Part shown: positions 9,037 through 17,582 of the stretch, piece by piece
Layout of the letters: the number at the start of each line of letters is the position of its first letter
Numbering within the stretch: the stretch's first letter is position 1
From: an uncultured Bacilli bacterium
Lineage (GTDB): Bacteria > Bacillota_I > Bacilli_A > RF39 > UBA660
Direction: 5' to 3'
Assembly: GCA_934148015.1 (NCBI GenBank)
Contig: CAKPCU010000004.1
Location: forward strand, 1-64,000
Length of the DNA: 64,000 nt
Notes under the pieces: model-generated
Seen by the model: the letters and a program-made list of their open reading frames with translations, nothing else
Told to the model about the DNA's origin: nothing
The model's database searches: none
Translations under genes and position numbers: made by a program

Positions 9037-9187
9037 ATAAAAATAAAGAAGAAAAAAATAGAAAACAAAAAAGTACGGTAGCGACTATCGAAATTTAAGC
9101 CTATGGAGAATAAAGGTTACTTTATCTAGGAAGTAGGAATTTGGATCGGTGACGACCAAACTCGAATAAAAATTTTAATTTTTATTC
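9037..9187 (+). ncRNA. Putative omega RNA / right end of the TnpB element
   Basis: Non-coding, visibly more GC-balanced than its surroundings, with conserved-looking IS605 right-end phrases: GTACGGTAGCGACTATCG, AAGCCTATGGAGAATAAAGG, GAAGTAGGAATTTGGATCG and GGTGACGACCAAACTCG. It closes with an almost perfect hairpin GAATAAAAAT / ATTTTTATTC (9164-9187). In TnpB systems this region is transcribed with or after tnpB and processed into the scaffold, with the guide taken from flanking DNA just beyond the element end. The exact 3' end and guide are not determinable here. Confidence 0.65.
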
Positions 9188-9259
9188 TTTTGTTCTGGTT
9201 TCAATTGACTTATAAAATCATTTATATTAAAATTAATATTAGAATAGAAGAGGTGTTTT

Positions 9260-10366
9260 ATGAGAAAACGTTTATTTATTATTTTTATTTTAATGTTCAT
9301 AATGATGCATATTAATATGAACTGTGTTAATGCTTCAAGTATAAAATCATCAAATTCTAAAGTAAGTGTTGGTAGCAAGATAACTTTGACTATCTCTAAC
9401 TTAACTAGCTCGGATAAAAACTATAATCTTACTTATGATGAAAAATACTTTGAACAAGAGGGAAGTTCTTGTGGTAATGGAAAAAATATTTTAACTGAAA
9501 AAGCATCAGGAACGTCTTCGTGTGAAATAAAGCTTAAGGTTAAAAACCAAACTATTACAAATGATGTGTCTTCATTAATTAATATAGTAAGTGCTGGTGG
9601 AAGCGATAAGTCAGATATATACATCACAATACAAGCTAATAAAACTACAACGACTACAACTAAAGCACCTGTTGCAACTACTATAACTACTAAATCTAAT
9701 AATGCTAAGTTAAAATCTCTTAAAATTACTTCTACTGACAATGTTGAAATTCCTATTACTCCTAATTTTAGTAGTAATGTAAATGAGTATTCAGTAAATG
9801 TTAGTGGAGATGTTGAAAAAGTGCTTATAAATGCAACTTTAGATGATTCTAAAGCTAGTTTAGTAATTAGTGATAATATTAAAGAAGAACTTACACCTGG
9901 TGAAAACAATAAACTAACTGTTATAGTAACAGCAGAAGATGGTACTAAAAACACATATACTATTAATGTATTAAGAGAGGCTTTAGAAACAGATGCAACT
10001 TTAAAAAGTTTGAAAATAAAAGAGGCACCAGATTTTAAATTTAGTAATGATAAGTTTTCGTATAACGTAAATGTAAATTCTAATGTTAAGTCTCTTACAT
10101 TTACATATGTTACTAATAGTGATAAAGCCACTGTTGAAATAACCGGAAATGAGAATTTAAAAGATGGTTCTGTTGTCAAATTAAAAGTTATTTCAGAAGA
10201 CGGGTCTAAAAAAGAATATAAGTTTACTGTTATAAAAACAAAAAATAAAAGTACTACTGAAAAAGTAGTTACTGTTTCAACTAATAAGAATCCTTTAATA
10301 ATAATGGGATTATCACTTGTTGCGTTTGCCCTTATAGGTGGAATAATATACGTTGCAAAGAAATAA
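9260..10366 (+). CDS. Secreted, membrane-anchored cadherin-like beta-sandwich protein
   Basis: 368 aa with a Sec signal peptide (about 1-25), an N-terminal domain with two Cys (C71, C88), a Thr-rich linker (127-147) and two cadherin-like beta-sandwich domains (about 149-239 and 246-326). The domains share the pattern 'LKSLKI ... F...EYSVNV ... I.A...D..A...I.... L..G.N.....V.AEDG....Y.I.V' (PF12733-like). A C-terminal membrane helix (about 344-366) ends in KK. The protein is extracellular and anchored at its C-terminus; no LPXTG motif. Ribosome binding site AGAGGTG. Function unknown; adhesion or wall binding is plausible. Confidence 0.75.
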   Translation: MRKRLFIIFILMFIMMHINMNCVNASSIKSSNSKVSVGSKITLTISNLTSSDKNYNLTYDEKYFEQEGSSCGNGKNILTEKASGTSSCEIKLKVKNQTITNDVSSLINIVSAGGSDKSDIYITIQANKTTTTTTKAPVATTITTKSNNAKLKSLKITSTDNVEIPITPNFSSNVNEYSVNVSGDVEKVLINATLDDSKASLVISDNIKEELTPGENNKLTVIVTAEDGTKNTYTINVLREALETDATLKSLKIKEAPDFKFSNDKFSYNVNVNSNVKSLTFTYVTNSDKATVEITGNENLKDGSVVKLKVISEDGSKKEYKFTVIKTKNKSTTEKVVTVSTNKNPLIIMGLSLVAFALIGGIIYVAKK

Positions 10367-10387
10367 GAGTTTTTAAAAAACTCTTTT
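10365..10387. terminator. Bidirectional terminator between the cadherin-like gene and sigK
   Basis: AAGAGTTTT / AAAACTCTT hairpin with T runs on both strands, shared by the convergent genes. Confidence 0.65.
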
Positions 10388-11090
10388 AATTTGTCTTTTT
10401 ATTTCTTATAAATTCTCTAAGTATTTTTGTTAGAGCTCTTTTTTCTATCCTAGATACGTAGCTTCTTGATATATTAAACTCACTTGCAATTTCTTTTTGT
10501 GTTTTTTCTTTAGTATTATATAAACCATACCTTTTAATTATTATATCTTTTTCTCTAGGTGATAATATATCAATATATTTATATAATAATTTAATGTTAT
10601 CTTGGATAGTAATGTCTTCAACATAATCAGGACTAGGTGTTTTTAATATGTCAAGAAATGATATTTCATTTCCTTCTTTATCAAATCCAATTGATTCATT
10701 TATTGAAATATTTTTTGAATTTTTTTTGTTTGATCTATAAAACATTAATATTTCATTTTCTATACATCTTGCTGCATATGTTGTGAGCCTTGTTCCACTT
10801 TTATTTGAGAATGTATCTATACCTTTGATTAATCCAATTGTTCCTATACTAATTAGGTCATCTAGTTCCTCCTTATTATTATCGTATTTTTTAACTATAT
10901 GTGCTACTAATCTTAAATTATGTTCTACTAGTTTATTTCTAGCTTCCTTATCTTTATTTAATAATCTTTTTATTAATTCATCTTCTTCCTCCTTAGAAAG
11001 AGGATCTGGAAACGTTTTGCTTCCATAACTTCCAGTTGCAAAAATAAATCCTTTTATTATTTCTGCAATAATACTTAAAAACAAATTCAT
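10386..11090 (-). CDS. sigK: Sporulation sigma factor SigK (pro-sigma-K)
   Basis: About 234 aa. SigK directs late mother-cell transcription in endospore formers. Strong SigK signatures: FPDPLSKEEE, RNKLVEHNLRLVAHIVKKY, EDLISIGTIGLIKGI-like region 2, ARCIENEILM, QKEIASEFNISRSYVSRIEKRAL. The N-terminal ~21 residues are hydrophobic (FLSIIAEIIKGFIF), corresponding to the pro-sequence removed by SpoIVFB, and that protease is also encoded here (17563). The gene is uninterrupted (no skin element). Start uncertain: ATG 11090 is very close to AGGAG, and a TTG at 11084 has better spacing. A CATATAAT sequence just upstream resembles a sigma-E -10. Confidence 0.92.
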   Translation of the reverse strand: MNLFLSIIAEIIKGFIFATGSYGSKTFPDPLSKEEEDELIKRLLNKDKEARNKLVEHNLRLVAHIVKKYDNNKEELDDLISIGTIGLIKGIDTFSNKSGTRLTTYAARCIENEILMFYRSNKKNSKNISINESIGFDKEGNEISFLDILKTPSPDYVEDITIQDNIKLLYKYIDILSPREKDIIIKRYGLYNTKEKTQKEIASEFNISRSYVSRIEKRALTKILREFIRNKKTN

Positions 11091-11181
11091 CACTCCTACA
11101 AAATTATATGAAAAATTATAGTGAATTTATGTTATAATATTAAACATATGAATAGAAATCTATTTCTCAAGGTGGTACGCT

Positions 11182-12075
11182 ATGATAAATTTTAAGTTTG
11201 AATTTAATTTATTCAATGATAGTTATTATTTTTATGAACGTTTGATTGTCTTGGCCTTTTCTTTAATACCAACAATTATTCTTGCATGGTTTATTTTATA
11301 TACTGATAGAAAGAATAAAGAACCTGCTAAAAATATTATAATTTGTTTATTATCTGGTTTTCTTACAACAGCTTTAGCAAGTTATTTTGAAGGAATAGTA
11401 GCTAAATACATCTCAAATGATGTTGCTTTAACATATATCTGGGCTTTGGTAGAAGAGGTGTCTAAAATAGCTATATTCTTCTTATTTATATTTGATAATA
11501 AGCACTATGATGAAATTTATGATGGTATTATTTACATGACATTAATAGCACTTTCTTTTGCGGGTATTGAAAATATAATGTATGCATTTTCAGAAAATAC
11601 TGTATCTAATAGTATTGGACTTGCTTTGATGCGTGATTTTACAACCATTCCTCTTCATGTTATTTGTGGAGTTGTAATTGGTTATTTTCTATCACTGGGT
11701 AATTTTAGTAAAGATAAAAATAAAAGAATTAAAAATTTTATTTTAGCTGTAGTCATGTCAACCATTATTCATGGAACATTTAATTACTCTATGACTTTAA
11801 TTAGTGGGTTTACAGGTGCTAATAGTAGTTTTGGACACATATTATTATTTCAAACATTGCCACTTATTTTAATAATGTGCATATTATTTTATGTAGCAAT
11901 TAAGTTTTCTAGAAAAACACTTATGCTAAATAAAACGTTTGCAAACAATGGAACATTTAATGATAAGTATAAATATCTGATGAATTATAATGAGTACGTA
12001 AGAAGCTATATTAAAAATAAAAGAGATATTCTTTATGAAAAGACAAGATTAGGAATAAAAAAGAAAAATAAGTAA
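11182..12075 (+). CDS. PrsW-family intramembrane protease
   Basis: 297 aa with about eight membrane helices. PrsW-family motifs are present: E91-E92-x-x-K95 after WALV, E130-N131 in FAGIENIMY, H159 in TTIPLHV, H197 in IIHGTFNY. B. subtilis PrsW cleaves the anti-sigma factor RsiW at the membrane; the substrate here is unknown and no anti-sigma gene is adjacent. It is divergently arranged from sigK, sharing the intergenic region, so a sigma-linked role is possible but unproven. GGTGG sits before the ATG. The C-terminus is basic and cytoplasmic. Confidence 0.82.
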   Translation: MINFKFEFNLFNDSYYFYERLIVLAFSLIPTIILAWFILYTDRKNKEPAKNIIICLLSGFLTTALASYFEGIVAKYISNDVALTYIWALVEEVSKIAIFFLFIFDNKHYDEIYDGIIYMTLIALSFAGIENIMYAFSENTVSNSIGLALMRDFTTIPLHVICGVVIGYFLSLGNFSKDKNKRIKNFILAVVMSTIIHGTFNYSMTLISGFTGANSSFGHILLFQTLPLILIMCILFYVAIKFSRKTLMLNKTFANNGTFNDKYKYLMNYNEYVRSYIKNKRDILYEKTRLGIKKKNK

Positions 12076-12090
12076 AGAATGGAGAATTAT

Positions 12091-12612
12091 ATGAAAAAAA
12101 GGTTTTTACCTAGTATGTATAAAAAAAATATATTTGAAATAAATTATGAATTATTAAAGAAAAACGGAATTAAGTGTTTACTCTTTGATGTTGATAACAC
12201 TATTTCTCCTGCAAAGGAAAGAAAATTATGTGATAAAACTAAAAAACTATTTGATAAACTTAAAAATGATTTTAAGATAATTTTATTTTCTAATAATATT
12301 GAGAAAAGAATAAGAAAGTTTTCATCGTTTTATGATGTAGAGTTTGAATCATTATCATTAAAGCCGTTATACTTTAAATACAGTAAAATATTAAGAAAAA
12401 GTGGGTTTAAAAAGTCAGAAATAGCTGCTATTGGAGATCAAATAGTAACTGATATTTATGGTGGTAATAAGGCTGGAATAACAACTATTTTAGTTGATCC
12501 TATGAGTAAAGTAGAAGGTAAAACAACTTCTATAAATAGAGTTATAGAAAGACAAATAATTAATAATTATAAGAAAAAAAATATTTTTGTAAAGGGAAAA
12601 TATTATGAATAG
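12091..12612 (+). CDS. yqeG: YqeG-family HAD phosphatase
   Basis: 173 aa. HAD superfamily, subclass IIIA, YqeG branch. Motif I is LLFDVDNTI (nucleophile Asp), motif II ILFSNN, motif III/IV GDQIVTDIYGGN. The family start FLPSMYKKNIFEI identifies it. ATG 12091 is preferred over 12079 because GGAG lies between them. The substrate is unknown for the family. The stop overlaps the yqeH start by 8 bases, the conserved yqeG-yqeH pairing. Confidence 0.9.
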   Translation: MKKRFLPSMYKKNIFEINYELLKKNGIKCLLFDVDNTISPAKERKLCDKTKKLFDKLKNDFKIILFSNNIEKRIRKFSSFYDVEFESLSLKPLYFKYSKILRKSGFKKSEIAAIGDQIVTDIYGGNKAGITTILVDPMSKVEGKTTSINRVIERQIINNYKKKNIFVKGKYYE

Positions 12613-13615
12613 AAAATGTATTGGTTGTGGAGTTATACTACAAAGTACTGATCCTAATAAGGTGGGTTATATAGAAAAAAGCATATTAAGTGATGCCTTT
12701 GTATGTAAAAGATGTTTTAGAATTAAGAATTATGGTGAGTATAAAATCGTTAAAAAAAATACTTTGGATTATAAAAAAATATTTGATGAGATTAAAGATA
12801 AAAAAGAATTAGTTTTATTTATATGTGATATTTTAAAACTTGATGATACTTTAAATAGCATAAATGATTTTAATTGCAAAGTAATTTTAGTTATAACTAA
12901 AAAGGATTTGTTACCTAAGTCAGTTAAAGATACTAAAATAATAAATTACATAAAAAATAATTATCATTTAAATTTAGTTGATATTATATTAGTTAGTAGT
13001 AATAATAACTATAATTTAGATTTGCTATATAATTTAATTAATAAATATAAGACTTCTTCTAATGTTTATTTGGTTGGAAGCTCTAATGCTGGAAAAAGTA
13101 CTTTAATTAATGCTCTTATAAAGTCTTATTCTAACACTAGGCCTTATATTACAACTAGTATACTACCAGCTACTACACTTGATACTATAAGTGTTAAATT
13201 AAATGATAACCTTACTTTTATAGATACGCCTGGGCTTGTATTTGATGATGATTTTATTTCATTTTTAACACCAAATGAAATAAAAGAAGTGTCTTGCAAA
13301 AAAGAAATTAAACCTAGAACTTATCAAATTAAGCCTAATCAATCTATTTTAATTGGAAACTACGCTAGATTAGATTATCTATCAGATAAGAAAAATAGCA
13401 TAACAATATATATTTCTAATAATGTAAAAATTTCTAGAATAAATATCAATACTAATAATAAACTAAAAAGTTTAAAAACGACTAAATTTGATTTAAAAAA
13501 TAATCAAGATATAGTAATAAATGGTCTATGTTTTTGCAAAATAGTTGATTCTTGTAGAATTTTTGTGTATACTAATGAACATGCTAAAGTTTTTAGTAGA
13601 AATAATTTGATATAA
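12605..13615 (+). CDS. yqeH: Ribosome biogenesis GTPase YqeH
   Basis: 336 aa. Circularly permuted GTPase needed for 30S assembly. An N-terminal zinc finger (C5-x2-C8, C34-x2-C37) is followed by G4 (TKKD at 98-101), then G1 GSSNAGKST (158-166) and G3 DTPG (207-210); the G4-before-G1 order is the permutation. The C-terminal TRAP-like region is poorly conserved. Translation is probably coupled to yqeG. The usual followers aroE, yqeI and nadD are absent. Confidence 0.93.
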   Translation: MNRKCIGCGVILQSTDPNKVGYIEKSILSDAFVCKRCFRIKNYGEYKIVKKNTLDYKKIFDEIKDKKELVLFICDILKLDDTLNSINDFNCKVILVITKKDLLPKSVKDTKIINYIKNNYHLNLVDIILVSSNNNYNLDLLYNLINKYKTSSNVYLVGSSNAGKSTLINALIKSYSNTRPYITTSILPATTLDTISVKLNDNLTFIDTPGLVFDDDFISFLTPNEIKEVSCKKEIKPRTYQIKPNQSILIGNYARLDYLSDKKNSITIYISNNVKISRININTNNKLKSLKTTKFDLKNNQDIVINGLCFCKIVDSCRIFVYTNEHAKVFSRNNLI

Positions 13616-13633
13616 TTAGGTGGTGTTTAAACT

Positions 13634-14497
13634 ATGTTTCATGAAGAAAAATTAGAAGAATTTTTGAATATAGGAACGTATAATAAGTTTAAAAAGGACG
13701 CAAAAATTCAATTTAAAGATGGAAGTTATACTGATAATTGGTTTATAAATAACAAAGATGTAATATTGAATTCAGATGAAGGAACTTGTAATTTAATAAA
13801 AAAACAATTTTATGAGTACAAAAAAAATTCTTTGAGTGTAATAAAAAAAGAATCTGATCTTAGTTATAAAGCTATGCTTGCTATGATAAAAAAGGCAGAG
13901 GAATTTTTAAATTGCGATAACTTAGACAAATTTAATTATAACTCTTCTGTAACGTTTAAAAATGGTGATAAAATGTATTTATGGTATTTGGATAATATAA
14001 TTACAATAAATACATCTCAAAAAGAAGTATTTCAAAAGATAAGAAAACAACTTGAAAAAAGAAATGAATTAAATAAAAAAAGAAAAATTTTAGAATATAA
14101 TAAAAGAAGATTATATTTTTATAAAGAAAACAGTTTAGAAAAGTTCAATCCTAAAAGTTCTATAGTTTTTAAAGATGGATACAGAATGGGTCTTTGGTAT
14201 AAAGAAAATAGAGAAAATATATCTATCTCTAATAACCCAGTTGATGAACTTATAGAGGAACAAAAAAATTTATATTATGAGTATGAATGGTTAAAAAAAG
14301 AATTTATGAAATGCAGATCAAATGAGAAGTTTAATTCATATGGTAATGAAAGATTTAAAAGTGGTGCTTTGATGTATTTTTTCTTTGAAGTACATAAAGA
14401 AGATATATTACTTTCAAATGATGAAGTTAGTAATTTAATTAAAGAGCAATACTATGAATATACTGACAGTTTAAATAACAATAAAAAAGTAAAATAA
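13634..14497 (+). CDS. Unrecognised protein made of four ~60-residue repeats
   Basis: 287 aa, no signal peptide or membrane segment, rich in K, E, N, Y and F. Four copies of one unit are visible (about 7-62, 88-141, 157-217, 223-276): L/Y-x-F-[Y/L] ... E/DKFN...S.[VI].FK[DN]G..M.LW[YF].[EN]N...I..S........L[IK]..Q[FY]YEY. Each has the aromatic-glycine core FKDG/FKNG/FKSG. I do not recognise the family; the pattern only loosely recalls short Trp-containing DNA-binding or helicase-associated repeats. AGGTGG precedes the ATG. It follows yqeH by 18 bases and may be co-transcribed; a strong terminator follows. Confidence 0.7.
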   Translation: MFHEEKLEEFLNIGTYNKFKKDAKIQFKDGSYTDNWFINNKDVILNSDEGTCNLIKKQFYEYKKNSLSVIKKESDLSYKAMLAMIKKAEEFLNCDNLDKFNYNSSVTFKNGDKMYLWYLDNIITINTSQKEVFQKIRKQLEKRNELNKKRKILEYNKRRLYFYKENSLEKFNPKSSIVFKDGYRMGLWYKENRENISISNNPVDELIEEQKNLYYEYEWLKKEFMKCRSNEKFNSYGNERFKSGALMYFFFEVHKEDILLSNDEVSNLIKEQYYEYTDSLNNNKKVK

Positions 14498-14532
14498 GAA
14501 TTAGTCATTATTATGTGACTAGTTCTTTTTTT
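14497..14532 (+). terminator. Strong terminator after the four-repeat gene
   Basis: 12-bp stem AAGAATTAGTCA / TGACTAGTTCTT with an 8-base loop, then a T run. Confidence 0.8.
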
Positions 14533-14580
14533 CGACATATATCTTATTTTTTTTGTTTTATTATGTATTTAGGTGATTTT

Positions 14581-15030
14581 ATGAAGAAAATTATTCTTAG
14601 TATATTTCTAGCTATTTTACTAGGTGCTATTTTAGGAAAAATAACATTTGATAAATATGATCAAAATAATATAAGAAAAGTTATAAAACTAGACGGCAAT
14701 TTATACATGCTAAAATATAGTAGCTATAAATCATACGATGACATGGTAAAAGGTACTTATGAATTTGATAGATATGTTTATATTAAAAAAAATAATGGAT
14801 ATACGGTATACACTGCTATATCAAAAACAAGAGAAAATATAGATAAAATTAACAAACTATATGACAATAAATATATTGTTCAAAAAGTAAACGTATCAAA
14901 TGATGAATTTATACAAAATTTGGATGAGTATGAGAAACTTCTTACTCTTGCTAATGATAAGGAAACTATTATGGTAATTGAAAATCAAATATTATCTTGT
15001 TATGAAAAGATGGTGGTTAATAATGAGTAA
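14581..15030 (+). CDS. Membrane-anchored SPOR-like protein, in the spoIIB position
   Basis: 149 aa from ATG 14581 (AGGTGA upstream; the frame is open earlier through the preceding terminator). One N-terminal membrane segment (about 4-20), then an extracytoplasmic domain whose beta-alpha-beta pattern 'LYMLKYSSYKSYDDMVKG ... YVYIKKNNGYTVYTAIS ... DKINKLYDNKYIVQKVNV' looks like a SPOR fold. In B. subtilis the gene just upstream of maf-radC is spoIIB, a SPOR protein of engulfment. Homology is suggested by shape and synteny only. It overlaps radC by 8 bases. Confidence 0.5.
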   Translation: MKKIILSIFLAILLGAILGKITFDKYDQNNIRKVIKLDGNLYMLKYSSYKSYDDMVKGTYEFDRYVYIKKNNGYTVYTAISKTRENIDKINKLYDNKYIVQKVNVSNDEFIQNLDEYEKLLTLANDKETIMVIENQILSCYEKMVVNNE

Positions 15031-15724
15031 TACTTTAATAAAGCAAATTCCAAGAGATGAAAGACCAAGAGAAAGATTAGTTAAATATGGAGCTAAAAAC
15101 TTATCTACGGAGGATTTAATAGCAATAATACTTAAGACTGGTACTAAGGATTATTCTTCAAGATTCTTAGCAAGTCAAATACTAAAAAAGGTAAAGAATG
15201 TTTCTGAACTTAAAAAACTTTCTTTATCAAATTTAATTGGTATAAATGGTATTGGGGCTGTTAAAGCAATTGAATTTTTGGCAGCATTAGAACTTGGAAG
15301 GAGGGTTTACGAAGCTAAAATGCTTGATAATGATCTTAAATGTAACAGTGCAAATAAAATATTTAATTATTTTAGGTCTGAATTATCTGATGTGCAGCAA
15401 GAATATTTTTACTGTTTATACTTAGATCAACATAAAAGATTGATAGATAAAAAATTATTATTCAAAGGTACATTAAATAAAAGCTATATTCATCCAAGAG
15501 AAATATTTAAAGAAGCATATCTTGCGTCAGCAGCTTCAATTATATGTGTTCATAATCACCCGTCTGGAAATGTTATTCCATCCAGGGATGATATTATAGT
15601 TACTGAAAATTTAGTTAAAATAGGTATTCTTCAAGGAATTCCCATATTAGACCATATAATAATAGGAGAGAATAATTATTATAGTTTTTATGAAAATAAC
15701 ATGATAGGAGGAAAAAAAGGATGA
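15023..15724 (+). CDS. radC: RadC family JAB-domain protein
   Basis: 233 aa. N-terminal helix-hairpin-helix (LIGINGIGAVKAIEF) and C-terminal JAB1/MPN-type domain with HNHPSGN (H177, H179) and following SRDD acidic residue, the expected metal ligands. A full-length RadC. Start ATG 15023, since MSNTLIKQIPRDERPRERL is the family N-terminus. Despite its name a DNA-repair role is not established. It overlaps mreC by ATGA, so it is part of an operon. Confidence 0.92.
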   Translation: MSNTLIKQIPRDERPRERLVKYGAKNLSTEDLIAIILKTGTKDYSSRFLASQILKKVKNVSELKKLSLSNLIGINGIGAVKAIEFLAALELGRRVYEAKMLDNDLKCNSANKIFNYFRSELSDVQQEYFYCLYLDQHKRLIDKKLLFKGTLNKSYIHPREIFKEAYLASAASIICVHNHPSGNVIPSRDDIIVTENLVKIGILQGIPILDHIIIGENNYYSFYENNMIGGKKG

Positions 15725-16494
15725 AAAAGCCATTAAATAATAGTAGTGGTAAGAAAAAGAATATATTAATAAAAATAATAGTAATTTTTGTATTTATCTT
15801 TTTCTTTGTAAGCGTAATTGTTTTATCTGATAGAAAATACTTTTATATAGAAAAAACTTTTAAATGCATCACAAAAAAAATAAATTATTCTTTAGTTAGA
15901 AAATTATATAATAAAGAAAATAGTATTGGTAACGACGGATATATTAGTAAAATTAAGACATTAGAAAAGGAAAATAATGAACTTAAAGATATAATTGATT
16001 TAAAAGGAAAAAATACGAATTATATGCCAGAAGTTGTAATAAGTAGAGCTAGCTATAATTGGTATAAAAAAATAGAAATTACTAATAATAATCACAATGA
16101 TAAAGAAAAGGTGCCCGTTATAAACCAATATGGATTAGTAGGTTTTGTTAGTAAGACTTCTAAAAGTGTTAATGAAGTTGAACTTTTAACAAATATGAAA
16201 AATAATTTAATTTCTGTTTTAATAGAAACTGATAATAAAGAAATATCTGGTGTTTTAAAATATTATGATAGTAAGAAAGGACTATTTATAGTGTCTGATA
16301 TAATAGATAAAAATGAAATAAAAGATGGAGATAGGGTTGTTTTAAGTGGATATCAAAGTAATTATAAAGGAATTTTCGTTGGAAATGTTGCTAGTCAAGA
16401 AATTAATGACTATGGACTTACTAAAACAGTTTTGGTTAAATCAAATGTTAATTTTGATGATATAATGTATGTTTTTATGGTTGGTGAAAAATGA
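15721..16494 (+). CDS. mreC: Rod shape-determining protein MreC
   Basis: 257 aa. One membrane helix (about 17-38), a coiled-coil (about 80-95, KTLEKENNELKDII) and a C-terminal beta-barrel region (VPVINQYGLVGFVSKTSKS, GVLKYYDSKKG, DRVVLSGYQSNYKGIFVGNV). Scaffold of the elongation machinery outside the membrane. ATGA overlaps at both ends couple it to radC and mreD. mreB is not next to it, unlike B. subtilis. Confidence 0.9.
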   Translation: MKKPLNNSSGKKKNILIKIIVIFVFIFFFVSVIVLSDRKYFYIEKTFKCITKKINYSLVRKLYNKENSIGNDGYISKIKTLEKENNELKDIIDLKGKNTNYMPEVVISRASYNWYKKIEITNNNHNDKEKVPVINQYGLVGFVSKTSKSVNEVELLTNMKNNLISVLIETDNKEISGVLKYYDSKKGLFIVSDIIDKNEIKDGDRVVLSGYQSNYKGIFVGNVASQEINDYGLTKTVLVKSNVNFDDIMYVFMVGEK

Positions 16495-16964
16495 TTTTAA
16501 TGATAATTTTACTTATACTTTCATCATTTTTAGATGGCATATTACAAGTTATATTTAAAGATGTATTGCCTTTATTTTTTTTGGCTACTATAGTAGTTTT
16601 TTCTATAAAAAATAATAATAAATTATTTTATTATGTTATTATATTTTTATTTGGATTAATATATGGCCTATCATATACGTCTTTATTTTTTCTATATGCA
16701 TTTATATATGTATTTATAGCATACATACTAAGCTTTATAAGTAATAAAAATAATTATATAAAATTATTTTTTACTTATAATTTATCCATTTTAATGTATA
16801 TAGTATTAATGTTTATTTTTTCATTTTATACTAATTATAATTTAATGAATATTATTTATTTATATTTTAAAAACTTACCATTAAATTATATATATTTTAC
16901 TATTATGTATCTGTTTATTAATACTTTATGTAATAATAGGAATAGATTAAATAAATATTCATAA
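16491..16964 (+). CDS. mreD: Rod shape-determining protein MreD (probable)
   Basis: 157 aa, almost wholly hydrophobic with about five membrane helices, overlapping mreC by ATGA. Sequence is poorly conserved in this family; the call rests on length, topology and position after mreC. Partner of MreC in cell-wall elongation. Confidence 0.78.
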   Translation: MILMIILLILSSFLDGILQVIFKDVLPLFFLATIVVFSIKNNNKLFYYVIIFLFGLIYGLSYTSLFFLYAFIYVFIAYILSFISNKNNYIKLFFTYNLSILMYIVLMFIFSFYTNYNLMNIIYLYFKNLPLNYIYFTIMYLFINTLCNNRNRLNKYS

Positions 16965-16985
16965 AAATAAAATAGGTGATAAGAA

Positions 16986-17582
16986 ATGATTGATCAAAAT
17001 TCATTTAATTTGGATAAAAAAAAAGAGAAGAAATCATTAATAAAAAATTTAGTTTTTAGCATGATAATTAAAAGTTTAATTGTTGTGGTACTTTTTCTTG
17101 GATCACTAATATATATAAAACAAAGTAATGATAATAAAAATAAATTTAAAAATGTTGTATATAACAATTCTTTATCTTTTGCAAAAATATATGATGTTTA
17201 TAAAAAATATTTAGGTGATGTAATTCCATTTAAAAATATATTTAAAGACAATACCAAATTAGTATCTAGTGAAAAACTATCATATGAACAAATAAAAAAA
17301 GAAGATAATGGTTATATACTTAGTGTATCTAAAGATTATATAACACCTTCTATTACTAGTGGTATTATAGTAGAAAAAAAAGTAAGTTCAAAATATGAAA
17401 ATGTAATTACTGTGCAAGATAAAAATGGGCTAAACATTACTTATGGATTAATAAAAAATACAAATGTTAAATTATATGATTATATAGAAAAAGGGGAAAT
17501 TATAGGACAAGCAAGTGAAGAATTATATTTAAGTTTTAAAAAGGATAATAAGTATTTATCTTATGAAAAAGTGCTTAAGTAA
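16986..17582 (+). CDS. spoIVFA: SpoIVFA-like protein (degenerate M23 domain)
   Basis: 198 aa. Charged cytoplasmic N-terminus, one membrane helix (about 22-44) and a C-terminal M23/LytM-like domain (ITPSITSGIIVEKKVSSKYENVI... at about 120-198) with no zinc-binding H-x-H, so not a hydrolase. In B. subtilis SpoIVFA holds SpoIVFB in check in the outer forespore membrane until engulfment signals. Position between mreD and an M50 protease, with rplU-prp-rpmA-obg following, matches the spoIVF operon. AGGTGATAAGA precedes the ATG. Confidence 0.82.
   Translation: MIDQNSFNLDKKKEKKSLIKNLVFSMIIKSLIVVVLFLGSLIYIKQSNDNKNKFKNVVYNNSLSFAKIYDVYKKYLGDVIPFKNIFKDNTKLVSSEKLSYEQIKKEDNGYILSVSKDYITPSITSGIIVEKKVSSKYENVITVQDKNGLNITYGLIKNTNVKLYDYIEKGEIIGQASEELYLSFKKDNKYLSYEKVLK

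Larger units (their letters stand above)
7835..9187 (+). mobile_element. Solo TnpB element of the IS200/IS605 type (no tnpA)
   Basis: A tnpB gene with its own promoter and a structured right end, inserted between ileS and a surface-protein gene. No Y1 transposase (TnpA) reading frame is present, so it is non-autonomous for transposition or needs a TnpA elsewhere. The ends are not fixed: the left end lies somewhere between the ileS terminator and the promoter, the right end at or shortly after the hairpin at 9164-9187. The coordinates given are a minimum estimate. Confidence 0.7.

Noticed and set aside
9433..10179. 248-codon open frame on the minus strand
   Set aside because: It lies wholly inside the cadherin-like gene in antisense, has no ribosome binding site and a composition that mirrors the sense gene.
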